A DNA stretch of 64,000 nt from MED-G105 sp965263305 (GTDB lineage Bacteria > Pseudomonadota > Alphaproteobacteria > Caulobacterales > Parvularculaceae). The translations under genes and the position numbers were made by a program. The DNA is taken from positions 868,001 to 932,000 of the forward strand of contig OZ253666.1 in assembly GCA_965263305.1 (NCBI GenBank), read 5' to 3'. Below are positions 1 to 8,520 of the stretch, piece after piece. Numbering within the stretch: position 1 is the first letter of the stretch; each line of letters opens with the position of its first letter. The notes beneath the pieces are model-generated. The model made no database searches and was not told the origin of the DNA. It saw only the letters and a program-made list of their open reading frames with translations.

Positions 1-340
1 TAACCGCCGCGGTGGATGGTCTTTCCTTCAACACTCTTTGTGCGGTGCGGTTTCCCGATTCATGGGCCGCATGAACAGTACTGTTGCGTTTTGGATGAAC
101 GGCCTCCCCGGCAAAGAAAACCCGGCCGCCAATGGGCGCTTCAAGCCGGCGGATTTCTTTGCGCCCCGCGCCTTTCGCGAAGTAGGAGTAGGAGTAGGAT
201 CCAAACGAATAGGGATCCCGGCTCCAATTTGTCCTGAGGTTACCTCTTAGATGTCGATCGCCATTAGCCGACGCCGGCCACGGGGTCATTGTGGCTGTTA
301 ATCCACCCAAGGCGAGATTGAGGGCTGTTCTGCGATCCAT
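1..340 (-). pseudogene. Internally deleted flavin amine oxidase remnant, running off the left edge
   Basis: The minus strand is open without a stop from an ATG at 340 to the window edge (113 codons). The ATG has an AGGAGA ribosome site about 7 bases upstream. Residues 1-26 look like a twin-arginine export signal: RR at 3-4, then TALNLALGG, then an ASA-type cleavage site. Only about 10 residues later the protein matches the C-terminal end of flavin monoamine oxidases: NWSRDPYSFGSYSYSY, then GRVFFAGEAVHP, then STVHAAHESGNRTA. These correspond to the family's TrW..dPy..GSYSy and fFAGEAt..TvHGAy.SG FAD-contact motifs. The family usually has about 400-500 residues, so the whole N-terminal FAD-binding and substrate domain is absent between signal and tail. 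I infer an in-frame internal deletion, so an inactive product. It could instead be a gene with a diverged short role; the part beyond the edge could add little, since these motifs are C-terminal. Confidence 0.72.
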
Positions 341-526
341 CTCAGATTCTCCTGGAGGGCGATAGCGCCAGTGTAGCTTATCATACGAAACCGAAGACGC
401 CATCAGATGCGCGTGTCCGGTATCGCCGCCGACAACCGGTCATTGCTTAAGCCTCTCACTGGTCAGAGGAACACTCGCCGCCAAGGCAATTTACGCCGCC
501 ACAGAAAGTAATTAGTCCCCTTATCC

Positions 527-883
527 ATGGCCGAAAAACCACCGCCCATGGAAGCAACGCCGAAGAGAGCGCTTGAGTCAGACGATGACGAAGCGCCAAT
601 CTGTCCGTTATGCGACCGGCCGATTCCGAAAACCGCAAAACAAAGCGTCCACCACCTAACTCCCAAACTAAAGGGCGGCGCCAAAGGGCCGCGTGTGCTG
701 CTGCATCATATTTGTCACCGCGCCATCCACCGCCATTGCAGCGAAAGCGAGTTGGCGCGGCGCTACAACACAATTGATCTCCTAAAGGAGCATCCAGACA
801 TCGCCAAATTCGTCAGCTGGGTAAAAAAGAAAGATCCCTCTTTCTATGCGCCGACCTATAGTCGGCCAAGAAAGAAACGATAA
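527..883 (+). CDS. Small HNH-type nuclease domain protein
   Basis: A 118-residue protein. A CPLC pair followed by IP, and later HHLTPKLKGG then HHICHRAIH, form the CxxC zinc knuckle and His-rich core of the HNH/beta-beta-alpha-metal nuclease fold. The N-terminus is acidic (SDDDEAP) and the C-terminus is basic and aromatic (YAPTYSRPRKKR). Stand-alone HNH proteins of this size are common and mostly uncharacterised. Nothing next to it suggests a phage, an intein or a restriction system. No good ribosome site precedes the ATG at 527; an in-frame ATG at 548 is an alternative. Nuclease activity is inferred from the motif only. Confidence 0.72.
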   Translation: MAEKPPPMEATPKRALESDDDEAPICPLCDRPIPKTAKQSVHHLTPKLKGGAKGPRVLLHHICHRAIHRHCSESELARRYNTIDLLKEHPDIAKFVSWVKKKDPSFYAPTYSRPRKKR

Positions 884-954
884 TCAACTCTCGAAAAAAT
901 CGTTCCGCCGCTAGAATTTTCCGCGCAATTGGCTACAGCAGCGCCACAAAATCA

Positions 955-1020
955 TGTCCTAGATTTAATGTCACAATATTAATATTAAAAATTAAAAATC
1001 CTTACACGTCTTTTATTAGG
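955..1020. other. AT-rich patch in the spacer before the EF-hand gene
   Basis: The 293-base spacer between the HNH gene and the EF-hand gene holds no plausible gene. Its middle is strongly AT-rich, with runs such as AATATTAATATTAAAAATTA, unlike the GC-rich flanks. It may be an upstream promoter element or a site for a nucleoid-associated protein. I cannot place a -10/-35 pair with confidence. Confidence 0.3.
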
Positions 1021-1176
1021 AAAAAGCATCCGTCACCCCCACTATCTTCATGACAGCGAGCAAACATCCCACAAATCCGTATGCTGGCTGTTTAATCACC
1101 GGTCACGGCGTCACGCCTCCTCCTTGAGGGTGTCTAACATCGTGGCTGGCGAGATCATTCTTGAAAGGACAAAACC

Positions 1177-1494
1177 ATGACTCACCAATTTACCCTTACC
1201 GCCGCTGCCTTTGCGCTTATGACGACCGCCGCCTGCGCCGACGCCACCACAAGCGATGATGCAGAAACTTACGTAACACCGTCCCTTGTCACGGAGACGA
1301 CGTCGACGCTTGCCCTTGGAGATGGCGCGACGTTCGCGGAAATGGACGTTGATGGTTCCGGCGGGCTTTCGTTCAGCGAAGTATCGAGCGTCCATTCGGA
1401 GCTGACCGCCGAAGCATTCGCCGCCGCTGACGCCGATAGCTCCGGTGAACTATCGCTTGTTGAATTTGATGCGCTGAAAGCGAGCGCTCAGTAG
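1177..1494 (+). CDS. EF-hand calcium-binding lipoprotein-like protein
   Basis: A 105-residue secreted protein. The N-terminus is a short signal peptide ending in a lipobox-like MTTAAC, so Cys19 could be lipidated, although Ala rather than Leu at -3 makes this uncertain. Two EF-hand loops follow: DVDGSGGLSFSE (about residues 59-70) and DADSSGELSLVE (about residues 86-97). Both have Asp/Ser/Gly ligands at positions 1, 3 and 5 and Glu at 12. The spacing fits one paired EF-hand lobe that would bind two Ca2+ ions in the periplasm. GAAAGGAC lies just upstream of the ATG, and a strong hairpin terminator follows the stop, so it is probably a single-gene transcript. Its partner is unknown. Confidence 0.82.
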   Translation: MTHQFTLTAAAFALMTTAACADATTSDDAETYVTPSLVTETTSTLALGDGATFAEMDVDGSGGLSFSEVSSVHSELTAEAFAAADADSSGELSLVEFDALKASAQ

Positions 1495-1510
1495 CGATTG
1501 TAGCTTGAGA

Positions 1511-1538
1511 GGCGGCCCTCGCGCGCCGGGCCGCCTTT
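1511..1538 (+). terminator. Rho-independent terminator after the EF-hand gene
   Basis: A perfect 8-bp stem, GGCGGCCC (1511-1518) with GGGCCGCC (1528-1535), has a 9-base loop and is followed by TTTCT. It sits 17 bases after the EF-hand stop codon and between convergent genes. Confidence 0.85.
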
Positions 1539-1564
1539 CTCTAAATTCACCAAATCTGAAGGCA

Positions 1565-2725
1565 TCAAGTGGATCGTCTTAACGGCGCCGATTTTGGCGC
1601 TTGGAATAGCACCCCACCCGTCAGCGGGCTTGGCGCCCGGGTTGTTTTGGGAAAACTGATCGGCAATTGCCGCAACATCCGCACGGCGAGATACGCAAAG
1701 CACTCAGCCTCAAGATCATCGCCGCGCCATCCCGCTTCCTCCGCCGGGTAAACCGGCGCATCGAGAACCTCCCCCAACATCTCCATCAGAACCGGGTTGC
1801 GGCGACCACCGCCAACCACAATCCACATCGCCGGCGGCGTCGGGAGCTGCTTTGCGCCCGCCGCGACACAATGGGCGGTAAACGCCGTCAACGTCGCCGC
1901 CCCATCGATCAGCGGGAGACCTTTCACCGGATCAAGCTTGAAATCATAGCGATCGAGAGATTTCGGGGGAGAGCGTCGCAAAAACGGGTTGAGCAGCATC
2001 ATTCTTAAGATGTCTTCATGGACGACCCCGGCCCGGGCGGCGCGCCCATCCCGATCGATGGGTTCACCAGTTTTCTCATCCATCCATTGATCGATGAGAC
2101 CGTTGCCCGGCCCGCAATCAAACGCCACGAGATCGATGTTTTTCGCGTTTAACGGCACAAAAGACACGTTCGCCACACCGCCCAAATTCAAGACGGCGAT
2201 GGGGGCCGACACGCCAGCGCGATGGGCATGATCCCGCGCCAGGGCGGCGTGGTAAATCGGGGCGAGCGGCGCCCCTTCCCCGCCGGCCTCAACATCGGCC
2301 GTGCGGAAATCCGCGACCACATCGACCCCTAGGGCCTCAGCCATTTCCGCCGCATCGCCAATCTGCCAGGTGCGGCCAACGGAGTCGTTACTTCGCGCAG
2401 GACGATGAAGGATGGTTTGTCCGTGAAAACCAATAACGTCGATCGTCGCCCGATCGATCTCGTGAGCGCTAAGCAGCTCTTCCACCGCCGCGATATGGGC
2501 TTTGGTAACGGCGGCCGCCGCGCTCTTGATGTCCTCCGCGCCGTCGCGCCCTTCTAACGCGGCCTTAACGGCTCGCTGAACCCAGACCTTGTCGGCGCGG
2601 CTAAAGGGGCGGTGATGTGCGGGGCCGAAGGTAATCTCCGTCTCCCCATCCGTTTCGAGAAGCGCGGCGTCGACGCCATCAAGCGATGTGCCGCTCATCA
2701 GACCGATCGCGGTATATTTGCCCAT
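1565..2725 (-). CDS. anmK: Anhydro-N-acetylmuramic acid kinase
   Basis: A 386-residue cytoplasmic enzyme. It phosphorylates and opens 1,6-anhydro-MurNAc from recycled peptidoglycan, giving MurNAc-6-phosphate. The N-terminus has the family's GLMSGTSLDGVDAALLE signature, followed by GFHGQTILHRP, NLGGVANVSF and FDCGPGNGLID. These are phosphate-binding and substrate motifs of the ASKHA-fold AnmK family, and the length is normal. AAGGAAAC precedes the ATG at 2725. The gene diverges from tyrS, an arrangement common in alphaproteobacteria, and the 187-base gap between them must hold both promoters. Other wall genes (amidase, PBP1A, M23 peptidase) lie further along. Confidence 0.96.
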   Translation of the reverse strand: MGKYTAIGLMSGTSLDGVDAALLETDGETEITFGPAHHRPFSRADKVWVQRAVKAALEGRDGAEDIKSAAAAVTKAHIAAVEELLSAHEIDRATIDVIGFHGQTILHRPARSNDSVGRTWQIGDAAEMAEALGVDVVADFRTADVEAGGEGAPLAPIYHAALARDHAHRAGVSAPIAVLNLGGVANVSFVPLNAKNIDLVAFDCGPGNGLIDQWMDEKTGEPIDRDGRAARAGVVHEDILRMMLLNPFLRRSPPKSLDRYDFKLDPVKGLPLIDGAATLTAFTAHCVAAGAKQLPTPPAMWIVVGGGRRNPVLMEMLGEVLDAPVYPAEEAGWRGDDLEAECFAYLAVRMLRQLPISFPKTTRAPSPLTGGVLFQAPKSAPLRRST

Positions 2726-2912
2726 GCCGTTTCCTTGTTTCCCCGCCGTGTTTCATCAAAAATAAGGTGAATCCTAAGACGGTTCATTCCGAACGACCAT
2801 TACCTTTGAAAGGTAAAGGTGGCGTTTTGGCCCCGCTTCTGTTTAACAAGCCCGTTCAGACCACATTTATACAACCAATGCGGACAGTGCGCCGCGCCCC
2901 AGGACAAACCTC

Positions 2913-4160
2913 GTGACCCGCTTTAAATCCGACCTCCTCGCCGTTCTCGATGAACGCGGCTTTATTCACCAAGGCACCCAGAACGAAACGCTGGACACCC
3001 TCGCCGCGAAAGAGATCATCACGGGGTATATCGGCTTTGACGCGACCGCCCGGTCATTGCACGCCGGCAGCCTGATTCAGATCATGCTCCTCCATTGGCT
3101 CCAGGCGACTGGGCACCGCCCGATTGTTCTCATGGGCGGCGGGACGACAAAAGTCGGCGACCCAACGGGTAAGGATGAACAACGCAAACTCCTTGATGAC
3201 GACGCCATCAACGCCAATATCGCCTCGATTAAGTCGGTCTTCTCCAAATTCCTGACTTTCGGCGACGGGCCAACCGACGCCATTATGGCCAACAATGATG
3301 AATGGCTGTCAGCGCTTGGTTATGTTGAGTTTCTTCGTGATTGCGGGACGGCGTTCACCATAAACCGTATGCTGACTTTTGACAGCGTCAAGTTGCGGCT
3401 AGAGCGCGAAAGCCCGATGACGTTTCTAGAATTCAACTACATGTTGATGCAGGCCTATGATTTTTTGGAGTTGAAGCGCCGCTTCGACTGTCGGCTGCAA
3501 CTTGGCGGATCCGATCAATGGGGCAATATTGTCAATGGCGTTGAGTTATGCCGGCGCAAGGATAGCGTCGAGGTTTTCGGGCTGACAACACCCCTATTAA
3601 CGACCGCCGCTGGCAAGAAGATGGGCAAGACCGAAGGCGGCGCCGTATGGCTTAACGCCGATGAGTTTAGCCCTTATGACTACTGGCAATATTGGCGCAA
3701 TGTTGACGACGCCGATATTGAAACCCTGCTCGCCCGGTTCACGACCCTGCCCATGGACGAAGTGCGCCGCCTTGGCGCCCTTGGGGGAGCAGAAGTGAAC
3801 GAGGCCAAGAAAATCCTCGCGACGGAGGCGACAGCCCTCCTCCATGGGCGCGACGAAGCTGAAAAATCAGCGGAGACAGCACGCAAAACCTTCGAAGAAG
3901 GCGCCCTTGGTAAAAGCCTTCCCACCATCAACCGAACCAAGGAAGCCCTTGAAGGCGGCGCATCGCTCCTCGATGCGTTTCACGAAAGCGGACTCATCGC
4001 ATCCAATGGCGAGGGCCGAAGACATATCAAAGCGGGCGCGATGAAAATAAATGATGCACCGTTGACGGAAGAACGTCCCCTCACCATCGATGACCTGCAA
4101 GACGGGGTGATCAAACTGTCGATCGGTAAGAAGAAACACGCCCAGGTGAAAGTACAGTAA
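2913..4160 (+). CDS. tyrS: Tyrosyl-tRNA synthetase
   Basis: A 415-residue class I synthetase that charges tRNA-Tyr. The HIGH-box equivalent is HAGS (residues 50-53) after YIGFDATA. LGGSDQWGNI contacts tyrosine, and the KMSKS-loop equivalent is K236-M-G-K-T240. The C-terminal 65 residues (KAGAMKINDAPL onward) form the S4 RNA-binding domain. The start is GTG at 2913 with AGGA 9 bases upstream; the next residues (MTRFKSDLL) match family N-termini. Divergent to anmK, convergent with the AsmA-like gene. A weak hairpin without a T-run follows the stop. Confidence 0.97.
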   Translation: MTRFKSDLLAVLDERGFIHQGTQNETLDTLAAKEIITGYIGFDATARSLHAGSLIQIMLLHWLQATGHRPIVLMGGGTTKVGDPTGKDEQRKLLDDDAINANIASIKSVFSKFLTFGDGPTDAIMANNDEWLSALGYVEFLRDCGTAFTINRMLTFDSVKLRLERESPMTFLEFNYMLMQAYDFLELKRRFDCRLQLGGSDQWGNIVNGVELCRRKDSVEVFGLTTPLLTTAAGKKMGKTEGGAVWLNADEFSPYDYWQYWRNVDDADIETLLARFTTLPMDEVRRLGALGGAEVNEAKKILATEATALLHGRDEAEKSAETARKTFEEGALGKSLPTINRTKEALEGGASLLDAFHESGLIASNGEGRRHIKAGAMKINDAPLTEERPLTIDDLQDGVIKLSIGKKKHAQVKVQ

Positions 4161-4174
4161 TCAAAGGGCAACGC

Positions 4175-4194
4175 GGCAAGGCTCAATCCTTGCC
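4175..4194. other. Short hairpin between convergent tyrS and AsmA-like genes
   Basis: GGCAAGG (4175-4181) pairs perfectly with CCTTGCC (4188-4194) across a 6-base loop. There is no clear U-run on either side, so termination is uncertain. It lies in the 59-base gap where two transcripts converge. Confidence 0.35.
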
Positions 4195-4219
4195 TGCGCT
4201 TGTCGCATTAGATCGCTCT

Positions 4220-7200
4220 TTACTCGTCGTTAGGCGGATTGCTGATTTCATCGGATTGCGGGTCTGTCGCCGGGCCGCTTGTATTTTCTGGCGGCTCAAA
4301 CATCCGTCGTAAAAGCCCTGGCGTGAGCGCAGAAAACGGGTTGACCGCCACGACCGGTTCCTTGGCGTCGCCGGTGATATCATACGACAACGCAAAGACG
4401 CCTTCCCCGGTGCGGTTGACGAATAAATCACCGATAAGGGGCGCGCGACCCAGAAACGAATTCAATTGATAGGCTGGCGCAACGGCGCCGTTCAAACGCA
4501 CCGCCGAACCGCCGCCCAATTGGAAGGTCCCTTTCCCTGTGACGCCGACCGACGGCCCCGCCGCCCGCGCGTCCTTTAGATTGATTGTGGAGCCGTCAAT
4601 CGCAAAGCCGGCAAAGGCTTGGCTGATTTCAATGCCGTCGCCGTTGAGCAAATCAACGAGCCCCGTTAACGATCCAGCGGCAAAAACCCGCGCCAAAAGC
4701 GGCGCCCCGACAAGTCGAATATTGCGCGCCTCTAATTGGCCGACCGCCGTCAGCGCCGAGCGCAAGGCGGCGTTTTCATGGGGCGCGTCGTCACGCCCAA
4801 TGGCCGCAGCGGCGTTTGAGAAATCAAGTTCAATGACGCCTTGGCCGCCTTCGATAGACGTAATGCCAAAAACCCCAGAGAGGAGCGCACCTATATCATC
4901 CGTACGCGCAATGATATTTTGTTGGCGGGCGCCATCTGAACCAGTCCGATTAAGAGAGACAGAGAGCGGATGCCCATGACCATCGAGGGAGACAAAATCG
5001 AGACTGTCTAGGCGATCCGTACCATGACGCAAATCTAATGCTGCGTCCCCTAAGAAGACATCGCGCCTCAACGTCAATTTATCCAGCCGGCCAACGGCCG
5101 TCAGCCCCTCAAGGAACCGAGACCAAGGGGTAGATTGAGTATCGCGACCGTCACTTACTTCCTCCCGTGGCCGGAAAATAGTCTCAAATAAAGGGGCAAG
5201 CGACAAATGCCGCCCTGTGACGGTCACCACTGGCGCATCGTCGGCGTTACGCTCGAAATTCAAGCTTAAATCCGCCGCCCCATCCAAGAAAAAATCCGAA
5301 AAATTTGCGGCGGTTAAAACACCATCACCATCAATAATCGCACCGCCAACGACGCGAACGCCTTCCCCATTGATGGATAGATCATATGTGACGTTATCGG
5401 GATCCGAGCGATCAAAAGACAAACCGCCTCGCGCGGGCACGCCCGTGGGTTTGCGCCAATTTAACAGGGAGACCGCCACATCGGTGTCCGACAAATCGGC
5501 CTCAACAGTGAATAAACGCGGTCCGCTTAAGTTACCGGCGACCGTGGCGGTGAACGGCACCTCGCCGCGGAGGAATTGTCGGGTCTGCGCCCCCAGCACG
5601 TCGGCCATCGCCGCGTTCGCGACCCCAGAAACATTTACGTTTGTTCGGTCGCCCTTCCCTGAGAATTTCTGCGCCCAATCGAAGTCAAAATTTGCCCCAG
5701 CATACAGAGCATTCCCTGTGACCTTCATGCGCCCTTTTTCTAGAACCAACTCACCCGCCCCTTCTTCGATGGGCGCTTCGTTCAGAAAATCGTAAACAGA
5801 AACGTCGCTAAACCTGGCTTTGGCCGAATACCCGTAATCGGCTGCCAAGACCTGCGATTGATTTGGGCGGGTGATTGTTGCATCGATGCGAACCGGGCCG
5901 GTGAATTGATCCGACGACAGCGGTGTCGCCCGCAAAACCCGCAACGGCGGATCATTAAGAATGTCCAAGATATCACCCGCGTCGCCCGTAGCGGTAAAAG
6001 CAAAAACTGACGGATATCCTTTCGGTCTCAATCGAGGGATCTCAACGTTAGCCTTCTCGACTTTCACACCACGGACGTCGCCCCGGTCAGCGGTGAAATA
6101 AAAACTGTTCCCGCGAAGCACGCCTTCACCGACGACATTCTCGACCGGCGCCATGGTGGGCGCATAGTAAACGGTCGCGCCCTGCGCCTTAAAGCGCAGC
6201 GACAACATCTCGTCGGTTAGACCGCCGCCGCCAGCCAGCGCCCCCCGGGCGATGTTTATGTCTGCGATCAAATCGCCAAATCGGCCCACGGGAATGCTGC
6301 GGACCACAAAATTTCTCGCGGCGCGGGCCAGGGCCTCGGGCCATACAGTTTTCAACTCATCAGCACTCAGATCACCAGACATGGTCAACCGCGCCGTCAC
6401 GCCAAGCCCATTTCCGGCGTCATCTTGTTGATTGTCTTGCGCAGCACGCGGCAGCTCGAACAGAAGATCGCCAGACAGAACACTGTCAAAAAGACCGACC
6501 TGTTCGACCTTTAGGTCGAGGGCGCTCGTTTGCGTCGAATAAACGCCCGATGTCTTTAAATTGCTGATTGATGCTGTTGTTGGCGCGTCGCCAATGGCCG
6601 CCCCCGTCACCACAATTTCTTCGCCCGACAAGTCGAACCGGACGGCGGCCAGTTCATCTGAAAAATCTTGATAGGAAAGATACGCTTTGCCTGAAAAGGA
6701 GCCGGATACGTCGTCGGAAAGAATCGAAAATTGCATCAGGCTAAATTCGTTACTGGCGGGGTCAAACGCCATGTCGATATCAACCGCGGATAGAGCCGTC
6801 TGCAGGGGCCCGAGACGAATTTCACCAGCGCCTGCACGGCCTGTTATTTTGGAGGAAAGAAGTCTCCCCCCACCCGTAAAGGCAATTTCTCCACGCCCCG
6901 TCACCTCCGATGATAGGACATCAGCGCTCGCCCCCAAGAAGACGTTCAGAATATCGCCGATAGGCGCGCGATCCAGGGCAATGGTTGATTCAATTCTGTC
7001 CGCCTCGAGATTATAGCGCGCCATTGCTTCTAACCGTGCGGAATTAGAAGGTTCGCGGCCACTCGCGTTACCAGAAACTCTGGGCGATACCGCGCCATCG
7101 CTTGCCGCATTGGTTGGATTAATATCGCCCTCGACAATCGCATCGTAACCTGTTGATGTACGAAATATTCTCGCATCGGTATTCGGCGCAATCCAAGCGC

Positions 7201-7780
7201 GCCCCGAGGACACATCGAAAAACTCCAGGCGAGCGTTTTCAAGTACGGCCTCTTTGAACGCGCGACGAAAATAGGGCCCGCCTGTCAAATTTTGAAAAAC
7301 ATTCGCGCCGCCGCTTGGCGCCGCAGGAGATTGAATAGTCTCGCCTGATTCAAACTCGCCATACTCTAGATTAAGTCGGCGCTCTTCATCCCGAACAACC
7401 CGTAATGACGCATCCGCAATTCGAATTTCTTCGGGGCCAAAATGCGCAGACAGGAAATCCTTCGCCGCGAACGTTAATGTTGTCTGCTCGACGCTGGCGA
7501 CAACAACACCATCTCTTTTCAATGATAGGCCGCGAACAGATAAAGCATATCGACCAGCCGTTGCACTTTGAGTAAGCGAAATCTCTCGAATATCGCCATC
7601 ATCAAAAGCATTGGTGGCGTCCAGGACGGCGGTTTCAATTGCCGGCGCAAGCCAGCCAAGATCCACCGGCCCGGACTGCGCGCGCCAAAACACAAAGAAA
7701 AGAAGGCCGACAGCAGCGCCCAGAACGAGGCCGATTGCTTCAAGCGTAAAGATCGTCAGCCTTAGGAAATGCTTGATCAC
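4220..7780 (-). CDS. YhdP-family AsmA-like envelope protein (DUF3971/AsmA_2)
   Basis: A 1186-residue protein anchored by one N-terminal membrane helix (about residues 7-33, FTLEAIGLVLGAAVGLLFFV). The rest is a long, mostly beta-rich periplasmic part, including the DUF3971-type middle and an AsmA-like C-terminus (INLKDARAAGPSVGVTGKGTFQLGG, then FSALTPGLLRRMF). Size and layout fit the YhdP/TamB/YdbH group, which forms bridge-like channels carrying phospholipids between inner and outer membranes. The C-terminal tail is Pro/Ser/Asp-rich and probably disordered. The start is a GTG at 7780 with only a weak ribosome site; bcp diverges from it, as often seen with this family in alphaproteobacteria. 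The exact lipid role here is inferred from family. Confidence 0.85.
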   Translation of the reverse strand: MIKHFLRLTIFTLEAIGLVLGAAVGLLFFVFWRAQSGPVDLGWLAPAIETAVLDATNAFDDGDIREISLTQSATAGRYALSVRGLSLKRDGVVVASVEQTTLTFAAKDFLSAHFGPEEIRIADASLRVVRDEERRLNLEYGEFESGETIQSPAAPSGGANVFQNLTGGPYFRRAFKEAVLENARLEFFDVSSGRAWIAPNTDARIFRTSTGYDAIVEGDINPTNAASDGAVSPRVSGNASGREPSNSARLEAMARYNLEADRIESTIALDRAPIGDILNVFLGASADVLSSEVTGRGEIAFTGGGRLLSSKITGRAGAGEIRLGPLQTALSAVDIDMAFDPASNEFSLMQFSILSDDVSGSFSGKAYLSYQDFSDELAAVRFDLSGEEIVVTGAAIGDAPTTASISNLKTSGVYSTQTSALDLKVEQVGLFDSVLSGDLLFELPRAAQDNQQDDAGNGLGVTARLTMSGDLSADELKTVWPEALARAARNFVVRSIPVGRFGDLIADINIARGALAGGGGLTDEMLSLRFKAQGATVYYAPTMAPVENVVGEGVLRGNSFYFTADRGDVRGVKVEKANVEIPRLRPKGYPSVFAFTATGDAGDILDILNDPPLRVLRATPLSSDQFTGPVRIDATITRPNQSQVLAADYGYSAKARFSDVSVYDFLNEAPIEEGAGELVLEKGRMKVTGNALYAGANFDFDWAQKFSGKGDRTNVNVSGVANAAMADVLGAQTRQFLRGEVPFTATVAGNLSGPRLFTVEADLSDTDVAVSLLNWRKPTGVPARGGLSFDRSDPDNVTYDLSINGEGVRVVGGAIIDGDGVLTAANFSDFFLDGAADLSLNFERNADDAPVVTVTGRHLSLAPLFETIFRPREEVSDGRDTQSTPWSRFLEGLTAVGRLDKLTLRRDVFLGDAALDLRHGTDRLDSLDFVSLDGHGHPLSVSLNRTGSDGARQQNIIARTDDIGALLSGVFGITSIEGGQGVIELDFSNAAAAIGRDDAPHENAALRSALTAVGQLEARNIRLVGAPLLARVFAAGSLTGLVDLLNGDGIEISQAFAGFAIDGSTINLKDARAAGPSVGVTGKGTFQLGGGSAVRLNGAVAPAYQLNSFLGRAPLIGDLFVNRTGEGVFALSYDITGDAKEPVVAVNPFSALTPGLLRRMFEPPENTSGPATDPQSDEISNPPNDE

Positions 7781-8025
7781 GCGCTATCCGCACTTTCCTG
7801 TTAATCCGAGACTTACCAAGCCGTCGGTGGTAGTTTCAAAATCAAAAATTCACAAGGCCGCTAGCCAAAAAGCTGCCCGCAGGTCCGTAGGCCCTAAGGG
7901 CGCGTAAACCAACCTAAGTTTGGCGTCGAACGGTTGGCATCGAGCGCGCAGGCGGGCGTCCATAGCAATCGTTGGTAGAATACGTTAGTCACCCGCGATT
8001 ATTGATAAGCGTGAGGATTTAAAAA

Positions 8026-8499
8026 ATGGCCAAAGAGCTACGTGAGGGATTAAAAGCGCCAGCGTTTTCCATGCTACGGGATGGCGGCGGGAAGACGTCG
8101 CTAAAAGACTTCGCCGGACAGGCCCTCGTTCTCTATTTTTATCCCAAAGACGACACATCGGGATGCACGAAACAGGCGATTGGGTTCACCGAACAGCAAG
8201 AGGCTTTTGAAGAGGCCGGGGCTGCGATCGTCGGGGTTTCAAAAGACAGCGTTGCTAAACATGACAAATTCAAATCCAAACATGATCTCACGATCACCCT
8301 AGGCGCCGATGAAGAGGGCAAAATCCTTGAGAAATATGGCGTCTGGGTTGAAAAGAGCATGTATGGAAAAAAATATATGGGCATTGAACGGAGTACATTC
8401 CTCATCAATGAGAAAGGCGTCATCGAGAAGATATGGCGCAAAGTGAGAGTACCCGGCCATGTCGATGAGGTGCTGGAAGAAGTGCGGAACCTCGCCTAG
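8026..8499 (+). CDS. bcp: Bcp/PrxQ-type peroxiredoxin, one-cysteine form
   Basis: A 157-residue thiol peroxidase that reduces H2O2 and organic peroxides. The active-site block is FYPKDDTSGCTKQ, with the peroxidatic Cys47 in a P-x3-T-x2-C arrangement. It is the only cysteine in the protein. The resolving cysteine found five residues later in many Bcp proteins (TPGCTxEAC) is replaced by Ile, and the usual Pro before Gly is Ser. Recycling must therefore use an external thiol. GAGGA sits 8 bases before the ATG. The DUF455 gene starts 21 bases after the stop, so the two are probably co-transcribed. Confidence 0.94.
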   Translation: MAKELREGLKAPAFSMLRDGGGKTSLKDFAGQALVLYFYPKDDTSGCTKQAIGFTEQQEAFEEAGAAIVGVSKDSVAKHDKFKSKHDLTITLGADEEGKILEKYGVWVEKSMYGKKYMGIERSTFLINEKGVIEKIWRKVRVPGHVDEVLEEVRNLA

Positions 8500-8520
8500 C
8501 AATAGGCGAGTGGCGGTGTC

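Noticed and set aside
16..250. Plus-strand frames encoding a Ser/Arg repeat (SRSRSRSR) or GVGVG peptide
   Set aside because: They are read opposite the amine-oxidase tail; the TCC-TAC repeat there encodes its YSYSYSY stretch, which matches the family.
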